Positions 13,246 through 25,200 of a DNA stretch of 64,000 nt are shown here, one piece after another. The translations under genes were made by a program, and so were the position numbers. Source of the stretch: Patiria pectinifera (taxonomy: Eukaryota > Echinodermata > Asteroidea > Valvatida > Asterinidae); NCBI GenBank assembly GCA_029964075.1, contig CM057147.1:18869513-18933512 (forward strand). The letters run 5' to 3'. The notes under the pieces were generated by a model that worked only from the letters and a program-made list of their open reading frames with translations, was not told the origin of the DNA and did not search any database. The stretch's first letter is position 1. The number at the start of each line of letters is the position of its first letter.

Positions 13246-16200
13246 TCTTTTGGCCTACAGTACATTATTATTCACAACAAGAAGGGTATGCACATGTATG
13301 TGTACATGTAAACCATGTACCTGTACTCGATGTTGGTAAGGCTTTTGATAAAAAGAGCAGTTGAAAATGACCGCGCGGGTTGATTACTAATTGGGATTTT
13401 GAAAAGTTGGCAGCTATATGTTTGTGGTATGCGTTTGCTGGAATTCGCAGTCTCCCCCGGTGTAAAACCTCAAAAGAAACCGACTGTTCTGGACAAAATG
13501 TCAGTGCTGACATTTGTTTTAAAAAGTTTGAGCAATATTCTCCATAGAAAGCCGTGGAAATTTGGGTCTTAGCGGGGTTTTTTTTAATGTGTCATTTTTG
13601 TGGTCTTTAGCTTTTACATGGGATAATCAGTGTATCAAATATTCTCGATATTGGATTTCTTATATATCGATAATTGAACATTCCTGATATCGACGGTGCT
13701 TAGACTAGACTCTAAAGTTGATCCTAGCAATTGTAACAATTGCGTCTTTTGACGCAGTGGTTCCTGTTTCAGACATCAAACTGTATATGTTCCTATTTCA
13801 AATCTTCAAAAAAACATTGTACAGCGCATCATCTTTTATCAGCTGTTCATAAAATTGTTCCTTCATATGCTTTTATGCTTTCCTCTCAAAAGCTGTGCAC
13901 ATTATTTTTCAATTTACTTGAAAATCGATAGGGATGTACACTGTTTTTAGACAAGTGTGGCATGTTACTGTCTTTGACAGGGTTTCTAGCTAAAATACCC
14001 TGGAGGGTTAGGGCTATAATGAGTTTGAACTGTCAACTGTGTTACCCTTGGAACTTTGTTGAGATTTTTTTGTTCTGAATTTGTTGTGTTCCTCACATGC
14101 ACATCCATATTAACTTGTGATTTTACATGTGTTATAACATTTGACTTGTTTATTCCAACTTGACATGGAAATTTTCTGTGGTGTGGGGAAGTTTACTGTT
14201 GCATGAGCTGATAGCATTTGCATAATTCATGATTGTAAATTCATAGCATGGTGAAATGCTATGACATAGTGCATGCTAGATGTGAATGGATGTTAAAATC
14301 ACGGTAAATTCCTATGGCATTGGGAATTGCTATGGTGTAATGAATCCTATAGCCCGGTGGATTCCTTTGGTAAGGGCACTTCTAGTAACATGGAGGATTC
14401 TAGTGGTATATGTAGCCCCTTGAAATCCAATGGCGTGATGAATTCCTATAGCATGGCAAATTCCTGTGACTTTGGAAATTCTTATCATGTGATGAGTTTC
14501 TATACTATAGGGATTTCTGATTCGACCGGGAATTCCTATACCATGGGGAATTCCTTTACCATAGGATTATCTGTACACTAGGAAATTCTTATACCATAGG
14601 GAATTCTTATACCATAGGGAATTCTTATACCATAGGGAATCCTTAAAGCATAGGGAATCCCTGTAATATGGGGATTCCCTGTACCATAGGGAATCCATGC
14701 ACCATTGGGAATCCCTGTACCATATAGAATCCCTGAACTAGGGGGAATCCCTGTACCATAGGGAATCCCTGTACCATAGGGAATTCCTGTACCATTGGGA
14801 ATCGCTGTATCATAGGGAATCCCTGTACCATACAAAATCCCTGTACCATAGGGAATCCATGCTCTATAGGGAATCCCTGTACCATAGGGAATTCCTGTAC
14901 CATTGGGAATCGCCGTATCATAGGGAATCCCTGTACCATACAAAATCCCTGTACCATAGGGAATCCATGCTCTATAGGGAATCCCTGTACTATAGGGAAT
15001 CACTGAACCATAGGGAATTCCTGCACCATAGGGATTTCCCATACCATAGGGATTTCAGTGTCTTAGTGAATTCCTATAGCATGACAAATTCCTGTTAACT
15101 AAATGTAGTTAATTTCTGTTATACGTATGTTGAATTTCCCTGTCCTGGTGAATCGTGGCTTCCTTTTTCTCGCTAGTTTCCTACTCTATACAGCACTTCA
15201 TTTTTGGCTTCCTTAATTCCTGCATCAAAAGCCTGGCAAATTCCCATTGCACCATTTCATTCCTTTTTTATGTGAAAGTTGTCCATTGTTTTGTGCAATC
15301 AATCCTAATAGCCATGTTATAATTTGTTTTAACCGCTAACCAAGTACTAACATCTAACACTGTCTCTCTCTCCACGAACTCTTCCATTTTGCTGCACAGG
15401 CGCCACCCATGTCCCCTTTTGGCGCCGGCCAGCCTTTTGTGATGTCCCCACAGGTCTGTATAGAGCCCCAAAACTTACATAATTGAAAAATTCGGACTTA
15501 TACCAGTTTTGGTCGAAAATTGAAAAATGTGGTGATGACATGGAAAAGAGCAGACAAGTGCATCAAGATTTTGTTGATTATTTATATAGATTTTAATTTC
15601 AATTTTTTTTGCCCTAATTGAGACTGAGCATCAGCCATATTCCCAGGGAACAGGATCGGTCTAAAGAATATGATCTCAATGAGCAGATGTAAAACACAGA
15701 TGATTCTGTTAGGACCAATATTCTTGGACATGCTCGCTTTGGTATCTACTTCATTTGGCCCAGCTTGACAAAACCTACATGTACAACAAAATTCTAAAAA
15801 ATAAAGGGAGGGTGGTCAGAAAATTCAAATCTGTGTCCCCATATGTTGGATCAAAGATTCAAAATACAGACTTGGACAAACTAGTTTTTACCATGTTTCT
15901 GTAAATGGCTGCCATTTCTTAACTTGAGCTTTACTTTTAACGCCGTTTTCACCATTTACCACCAAGATCTTGTAGTTTTGGAATATCTAAAAACACTTTC
16001 AACGTGTCTCCCCAAATTTGAGATATAACACTATAACACTCCACACTTTTACTAAATGTATCTCTTTACCAGAGTTGACCAAATGGCATTTCATCAATCC
16101 AGTAATGATCATGTGCTGATTTCCGTTTGCAGTGCTCTAAAACTAACTGCTTTTGTTTTATCTCACATTGCTTCTCTCCATTGCTGCTTACTGACCACTA

Positions 16201-19200
16201 GGGCCCACCAACGTCCCCGTATGGGGGCCAACACTTCCTGATGTCACCACAGGTCGGTAATACTTGCTTCTGTAACAAGTCAAGAACAAATCCACAATAA
16301 AGAAATTCAGTCATTTGTTCCAAATCCTTTGGTGTTATTTGCCCTTTTCTGATAATCTAACTTTTTTCCATATGCTAAGGCTTGCTCTACAAAAAATTGA
16401 AGTGCTTGCTCCACAAAGTGAAACCATGCTTTTAAAAAAAAATGTTTATTTCTAGACAGTCTCATCTTTACATTGATGTGTAGTGCCTGGCTTCATGGTC
16501 TGGAGCATTGAATTCATGATCTGCGGGTAGTTTTGCAGGTTGTGGGTTCGATTCCAGCCTGGGGTTATGGTGCGTGTGACCTGGGCAAGGCACTTTGTCA
16601 CTCATTGCTTCTCCCCACCAAGGAGTAAATGGGTACCTGTGAGGGCAGAGATGGTTATTGTGATAGATTTTAGCTGCTTTGTGCCAAAATGGCAGCATCC
16701 AGCTGTATACTCCCCTATGGTATTTGGAATGTTTCATTGGCCCAATGAGCGGGGTAATAATGATGTAGCACCTTGAGCACCAATACTGGTGGATATGGGC
16801 ACATAAATACACATTTTTATTGATAATGTACCATGAGCCTGGTTTCTTTATGCTTGCTTCATGTTCATGCCTTTTCTTGCATTTTTACAATAAAAATCAC
16901 ACAAAAGATAACACACGAAGATATGCTTTGCATGATCGATGATGGGTGTAATCGTTGCATGTAGCTCACTTGCATAATTTTTGCCGAAAAACAAAATATA
17001 TCATTCTTTTCCTCGATCATTCCCTACCTCTTTCAGATTCAGAATCCACAACAAATCCAAATTTAAACAACCCCCCCCCACCCTGCCAGTTCTACCTGAT
17101 TTGCAAAAACATGTTATAAATTTTAAATAATGAAGGGAAATCAGTCTTAAAACGTTTATTATTTTGGACTCCAATAAAAACCAGTGTTAGTGAAGCATCT
17201 GCTACAGAGTGCTCGAGGCTGTGACGAGCACATTTTCTCTTCTGTAATCTTCCTGTTGGATTTTTGTACATTTCTTTGAATTCTTACAGCTTTATAGGAA
17301 TGTTGGTTATAATGACAGCCACAAATTAAAGCCACCTTGTCTCGGCTTGGCCTCTGCAAAGTTTGATCGGAAAAAAAGAGGGCAGTTGTGAATGCTAGTT
17401 GTATTTCCAGTCGTAATTTGCCCAGTATCAATAGCGTGTTTATCTATCATCCATTCTGAATACCGCAAAACTTTTGCGTGTATACTCGGCCTCCGGCGCG
17501 AACTGGTTAAAAGTAAGTTGTGAAAAAATGGCATTTAAAAATCCCACTGTTTGTATTCCAGTGAATGAATAATGGCATAAAAACCGGGATGAAAGTAGGA
17601 TTTGAAAGATGTTTTATAGAACAACAGATGTTTAAAAGTAGAACAGGACTTAAACGATTGAATTTGACCTGAAAACAGGAAATCGACCAACCCTTCAAAT
17701 TTAGGCTTTGCCCCACTGTTCCGCAAAATGGTAATTTCTGCCTTTATGCTCATTTTGTGGTGACAAGTCACAATTGATTACGCAGCAAAAAGTGATAAAG
17801 TTGGGAGACTCTGAAGTTGGTTTTGGGCATGGATGTTTGCATTTGATGTTATCATGCCCCATTTATTTTGGTTCTGTGCTCTGTGCAGACAGTGTACTTG
17901 TGTGCATGTGGAATATTGATTTGCCGTGATTCAAGGGATTATACTCCTCAGAATTTGGTTTTTTGTTATTTTGAGAGAGTTCTGCAGTAATGTATTTTGA
18001 TCGAATGTCCAGAAGGTATTCAACTTTCGGTCAATTCTAAAATTCGTCAAAATTTTGTTAGAAACGTTTTATTTGGTCAAGAAATAAAGTACAAGCATAT
18101 TTTTTCCCCAAAATCTTTAAGATTTCATAACTGAAATGTACACGTATCTGAAAATCTGAGTTTTCTCCAGAGACAGATGAAATATGTCGAAAGGTTTTTA
18201 AAATACATGTAAGTTCAATTGCGTAAGGTTTATGTTATTGGCTAGTAACTGTTTTTAAGTAGATTTTGCAATAATGACCGCTAGTGTGTACACTCTTTTA
18301 CAGGAACTTTGTATAACTCCATGCTGAACTGTTGTACCTTTGTACACACAATAACTATGTGTTATGCCTGAGTTATGAGGATAGAAGAGGAAAGAATGTA
18401 GTATGCAGATGCTACTTCAGCAGTTGTGTACAAAGTCCATGGAGAGTCAAGAACATTTTAAAAGTATTTCCTAACAAAATCGGAAATGTTTCTCAGTCCC
18501 AGATTCATGTCTTTTCAACATTTTTGCAACAACTGACCTTCATTGAGATGATACATTATGAAAAAAAAGTGGTGTCAGTATGCAACATTCTTTCCATAGA
18601 AGATTCCAAACTAAGACAAATAACATTCATTGATTTTGGTTTGTAATTGGTTTATTAACAGCCGATTACCCAGCAGCCATCACCAGCCTCTCAGCCTGCA
18701 AGCCAGGGGTAAGCATCTGGGACGTATTAACAAACACCTCCTTCATTTTCAGTTAGCAATTTAGAACAATATTTGAGCCCGAACCCTTTGATTTTCCCAT
18801 TATTGATCTTTGATATGTGAGGCATTCTGACAAAATTGAGACGGAATTGGGCACAGGCCATCATGGAGAAAAATGAAACAAAATAAAAGGAACGGGGTTG
18901 ACTTTTTTTTGTGATTTTCAGATTTATTGATATTTGTAATCTTTGATATGCCAACTACACATGTTGTAAAGAAATAGTATAAATTCACACAGGAAAATAG
19001 TCAAAAGTTTAAAGGCCACTTTCTCAGTATTTTACTTTTTGATCTGTCGATAAATGCTGACTTTATTAACAACCATAACTTTTTTGGTAATTTTAGCATT
19101 GTTTCCAAATGAGCCGTATCCTCTGTGAGTGATCCCTGTTTGCCATTTCCCAGGTTTGCAGCATTGCTGATGTTGCTAGCATTGCTAATGTTGCTAGCAT

Positions 19201-22200
19201 CATGTCTTTGGGCATGATCCCTGGTTGCATGGAATAAACTGGTTTCTGGCTTCTGCCTAGCACCCTTTGAACAAAGACATTGACCAAATGGGGAGCTGCC
19301 AACATAGGGCTGGATAGCTCAATTGGTAGAGCACCGGAATGGCAATGCGGAGGTCAAAAGTTCAAACCCTGCTCCAGTCAACTTCTTTGTTCAACTTTAA
19401 AAAATCATTGTTTTCAAAATGTAGGTTCTTTCTTTGAGTTTCGTAGCCTGTACCACAAGCATTGTACATATTGTTCTGAAGTCATTTTCTGATTTACATA
19501 ATGTGATAGGTCCCAGCCCATGCCGTCTCCAGCCAGTTATCTTCAGCCCTCCCCGTCACCACAGCAGCCCTCCCCTGCCGGCTCTCAGCGCGGTCCACCC
19601 AGCGTCCCTTCCCCAAGTGGTCCCTTGAACACACCAGGTACAGTTATTTAAGGGGGGGGGGGGGATGGTTGTACATATTGCTGACAAATGTTGTTGTTTA
19701 AAAAGTAACTACGCAGAGAAAACTCTGTGGTCAAGTTTCGGGACATGGGCTTTAAACCCAAAAAAATGCACAATTGACAAATGATCAACCCTACCTTTAA
19801 TGTGATAGTGATGTATCATAAATGTTTCTCATTATTCATGTTTTTTTAAGTAGCGACGACCTTTTTTTTTTTACAGAACAGTCAAAGTATCGTCCAGTTC
19901 CTTTTGTTTCAGCATTCTGTGTTGTTGTTTTTTAATGCATTATTACCTTAGGTAACCCAGGCTCAGTTGGCCCCGTGCCGAGTCCCGGCAAGGCCCAAGC
20001 TGCAGGACAAGGCTACGATCAGCAGGCCTACGCCGAGAAACGTAAGCAGATGTCCAAGTACATCCAGCCCACGAAGAAAGCTAGCAAAGAGGAGGGTACG
20101 TTGCATACTCTGTATCTGCCAGTTTTTATGTTTCAAAAATACCTTCTTTTTTTTCCAAAAAAATATATTTGATCAGCTTTTGATTCTTTGTGTGCCTTGT
20201 GGATTGTTGTTGTTGTATGAATTGCGTTGTCTTTGATGAGTTTTGTAATTATTGCTGTATTTTTTATTAATAGACAAGATATTTACTTTTTGAGAGAGCA
20301 ATTGTAATGGTTGTCAAAAAGTCTGGTGCGCTCATATGCAGTCCCAAAAGTTACATGTTCTTGAGCAACTTCTCTGCCTGATTCTCACAAAAATGAGTCG
20401 ATTTTTTTGTACATATAGATAATAAATACTGAAATCATGCGTGTGAATAATAAAAATAATGAAAACATGAACTAAATAAAGAAATCAGCCATTTTTGCTG
20501 AATAGCCCAAAAGGCATACATTTGTTTTAGATATTTGTAGTGTTGTTCCCTGAATATTGTGTCCATTTTGCTTTGTAATTGAAAATAAAAGGATTATGCC
20601 ACTACTTCAAATTATACAAATGAACGTTAGTTTTCTCTCATGCATCCCCAGAATTCCGTAAAGACATGGGTGGTAATAAGACCAACAGCCTGGATCCTAA
20701 TAAAATGGTAAGTTATCTCAGTAATACTTCCCTTAGAGACTTGACAATCCAGGCATGCAACTTTTCCTCGGATCCACGGATTTCCTCGTTTTCTACTTCT
20801 CATGAATGCCATTACAAATTGAAAAATACTGTACAAAGTCTTGTGTGGTTTGGAATTTCGTCGTTTTGTTTCTAAATTCCAAGTTGCATGCCTGACAATG
20901 GGGTGAATTGGGATCCTTGTTTGTGCACTGTTTCCACCGCGAACATCCTGAAACATCACACCATTGCGTGAACAATGCACAACGCTTTTTTACCACTTTT
21001 AAAAGCTCACTGGACGGGACGCAGCGCGTTCGCATACTGGTTTGTATCCAATTTGTATCCCATTTTTACATGGCGGTAATTGGAGGACTTAAATGGATTG
21101 AAGATTTTAGACTTTAAACAGGGCCTACACGGGTAGGTTTAAAGAGGTTGTGGAATGCTCGAACGTGCAATTTGTGTAAAAGTCGTCGTTGGGGGCAGCA
21201 ATCAAACATAGTAAATCGTGACGTAATAAACAGGACTCGTTTATACTACGCTGCATCGGGAGTCATGTTTATTACGTCACGATTTACTATGTTTTGTTTG
21301 CTGCCCCCAACGACGACTTTTACACAAATTGCACGTTCGGGTTGAAACAGGACCTGAAAAACAGCTCTCAAAAGTACCTTCTGTACTCATTTCATGACAG
21401 ACACAATAGTCGTTTTATTTCATCCGACTTAGGCTACATACATCCGAAAAATGACGGAAATGTCTTCGAGCATTCCACAACCTCTTTAAGGCATCTATTT
21501 CCCCCAAGTAGTTCATCTGCATCCCACCAACTATTTGTCTGATTGAAAACAAGCAGTCACAACCATTCTGACGTGTATATTTTTTTATTCCACCAAACTT
21601 CTCAGTCGACGGTCCCTACTGCCCCTACCTCCATGCCCACAGCGCCTACCACAGTCAGCAAGTCCAGGAATATCTGCACACCGCTGTACGAAGCTATCAT
21701 GCTGAGCGTCAAATCACCCACACTGAATCACTCCCTGCAGAGGACGTTCGGCCCTGGAATGACGGCAATACATGGCCCACCAACCAAGTAAGAAATTAGA
21801 GGGCGATATTGGCCCAATTATGGCCGTGCTTTAATGGTGTGCATTTACGGGTAGTTCGGGAACCGGGTACCCTATTGAAGTAAGACACGGATATCCGGGT
21901 ACCCATAAACGAAACCCAACCCCAAAGTTCCAAAGCCGGAAATTGTCGGAAGGGCTTTATGGGGAAAGAATGTAGTATCCAGACGCCATTACAGCGGTTG
22001 TGTACAAAGTCTATGGAGAGTCAAGAAAATTGTTTCCTAACAAAATTGGAAATGTTTCTCAGTCCCAGATTTATGTCTTTTCGACATTTTTGCAATGACT
22101 GACCTTTATTGAGATGATATACATATATGAAGAAAAAAGTGGCGTCAGGTTGCAACATTCTTTCCCTTTATAGCATTACGGTGTAAAACTGCAACTTTCG

Positions 22201-25200
22201 TGTCCGTCATCTGTCGCGTGTTAAAATGCAAATACATAAAATCTGTTTTGGTTTTCCATGTAGATTGGTTTTCATTTTGAAATTTCCCCACAATTTTGGC
22301 ATTCAAAACCTTTCTTTTTCATCGTCTGGGAAGTTACGAAGTAGTTTTTCAAGTTGGTTATGGGTACCAGATCCCATAATCTGGAACCGGTTTCTAAAAT
22401 CAGACCCCTACGGTGCTTACCATAGAATTCTGTCCTAAGGATCTCCATTATGTGCTTATAGAACCAGCACAGATCTTTGCAAAATCTGTAAATTTTTAGT
22501 TCAATGACTGTAACTTTGAAAACAAATTCTATTGTGGCAAAGGTATGTATGAAGTTCATAGCGTACAGGGCGCCATCTTGCCATCCTTGGTACACCAGTG
22601 ATTGGATCCTGAATGATGCATGGTGTTTGTGATGCTTCACAGCAGTTTTACAATAATACTTTAAACCCTAACACCTTGAACACTTTTACTAGAACGTATC
22701 CTGAATCTCTCAAAATCCATCAATTTTGTTGTGCAAAAAAATGTTGGTGTCCTGAGTCCATCAGAATCCATCAGAATCCACCATCCTGAATCCATCAAAG
22801 TCTCCCAACTGCTCAATAGGGAGTCATCATGAATCCATCAAAATCCTGCAGTACCGCTAGGCTTACTGTCCTAAATCCATAAAAAATCCCCAACTTTTCA
22901 ATATGGAAGTATCCTGAATCTGCCAAAATTCTCCAAAACAGGGGTGTTGATTTTGATTGATTCAAGTACGTTAGGGTTAAGCAACCTTAATTCACAATCC
23001 GGATGAATTTGAAGGGATACAAGAATATATTGAAAGAGATCTACATGTGTAACAATGTTGCACTCGTCGAAGACGCCTGCAATATTGTTATGAAATGACT
23101 TTTTATAGACATGAACTTATTTTCAAGTTTTGAACAGAAATTTCAAATGGGATCTTATGACTGATCCTATTTAAAACCACCAGAGTTTATTCAACTAAGA
23201 GATTCTTACATCATTGTCACTTACAAAGTCCCCCCCCCCCCTTTTGTACCATTCTTTGTTGATACACATTCTTAAATGATTAATACCCACAGTTCTTGAC
23301 ACTCTTTGTAGAACAAAATAACTGTGAATTACTCGTTTTTTATTTGTCTTGCCCTTAGCTACCCTACCTCCACGCCCCCAGCCAAACGCCAGAAGACAGA
23401 GAGTGACCCCCAGACATTCACCGTGCCGAACATCGTGCAGGGAGAAGTGGCCAGGCTAGCCTCCAAGTTCAAAGTCAGCTTAGACGACGCGCATCACCTT
23501 GGCGGCAGTGATGTACACCTCATTTGTAAATTAGGTAATCCAGAATGATAAATTATTCCTTTGGATTTCATGCATGAGAATCAGATGGCGCTTCGTCACC
23601 ACTTAGCGGAGCTCCTATGGAAGGGACATATGGCATAGGGCTGGATAGCTCAGTTGGTACAGCACCGGAACGGCAATCTGGAGGTCACCGGTTCAAACCC
23701 CGCTCTCCAGTCAATTTCTTTGTTCAACGTTAAAATAACTATAAAGCACCTAGCAGTGTTGTAGTCGAGTACTTTTTTCCGAGTACCGAGTACTTAGATT
23801 ACCGAGTACGAGTACTTGTACTTCCTAGTACAAGTTCAGGTCTCCGAGTACGAGTACTTGTACTTACGAGTACGGGTACGAGTACTTGTATTGCAAGTAC
23901 GAGTACGAGTACTTTTATTTCCGAATACAGCCATACCGCAAATAGTTCATTGTGCGTAATCGGCCCAGGCCCAGTCAGACTGATATACAGACCCACTCAC
24001 GGCTAGCTGTTAAATGTGTTTGTCCGGACGTGCACAGAGGAAAATCAGGGAACTTTGATTTCTCTGCAAGCCAATCATCCATTTCCAACTGAAAATATCG
24101 ATAATAAAATAAGGCCGTGGTAAGTCAAACTATAGCATTTTTTTTTCGAGTACTGCTATTGGAGTACAAGTACTTTAATGATCGAGTAAAATTTCCACAC
24201 GTCGAGTACGAGTACTTTGCTGCCCGAGTACGAGTGCCGTCATTTCGAGTACGAGTACTTTGACATTCGAGTAGGAGTAGGAGTACGAGTACTCCAAAGT
24301 AGTACTTGAGTACGAGTACTACAACACTGGCACCTAGTCAGTTTCCCTTTGTGGTTTATTTGAAAAATAAATTATAAGAAATTGTTTTGAATCGATTGGA
24401 ATTTGGTTTAAAATTGTTGTTGTGTGGTTTTGGTTGTTTTCAGAGGATAAGAGGCTGCCGAGCGTACCACCCATAGCCGTGACCGTTCCCCACAGCTACC
24501 CCGACGTCAGCCCACATTGGGATACAAGTACGCGGGAATACAGTAAGCACTGACTATTGCCATCTTTCAGAACTGAGGAGAGCTAATGAAGATTAATTTG
24601 AAGATTTGCAATTAGTTCAAAACAAGAGAGATTTTCAAAACTTCCAACCACATTTGCATTGATAAGTAAGTTCTGTGGTCATCTAGTTTAGGTCTTAGAC
24701 TAAAACTGAGGGCCAGTAGTGGTTTCAAGATAGAGATATGGAAAGTGTGAACAATTCAGAAGTAAAATTTAGGATATTCTTGTAGAAGAAGAAAGGGAGA
24801 TAGTTATTAGGTACAAGATGTTTATGTAGAAGATCATTCATCTGTCCAGTTTTGTCCCCATTTTGTGTCCATTCATGGCAGTTTTTTCTTAAATTCCAAA
24901 TTTCTAACAAAGAGGCCATGTATTCTTTTCTTTGAATTTGTTCATTTTTTTTTTTAATATTGGAATTTTGCCCTTCACCGACTTGTTTTTATAAACACTG
25001 CATACTCAGTGTTGTCCAAGGCCTTCCAAGAAAAAAAATTCACAAGCTCACTCAGGTGGGACTGGAACCCACGACCTCCTGCTTACGGGTGCAGACATCT
25101 TACCACTCGACTACCAAGCTTGCCAGGGTCGGTGCTGGCTCGAATCTGATATAGCAGCGGGCACCGCAACCAAAGTATTTATAGGATGGAATTTGCATTG

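Noticed and set aside
14578-15042. 154-codon minus-strand frame reading YGTGIP repeats (and the overlapping 104-codon frame)
   Set aside because: A by-product of an 18-bp-type minisatellite without stops; it lies in a MED15 intron and no start context or splice structure supports a protein.
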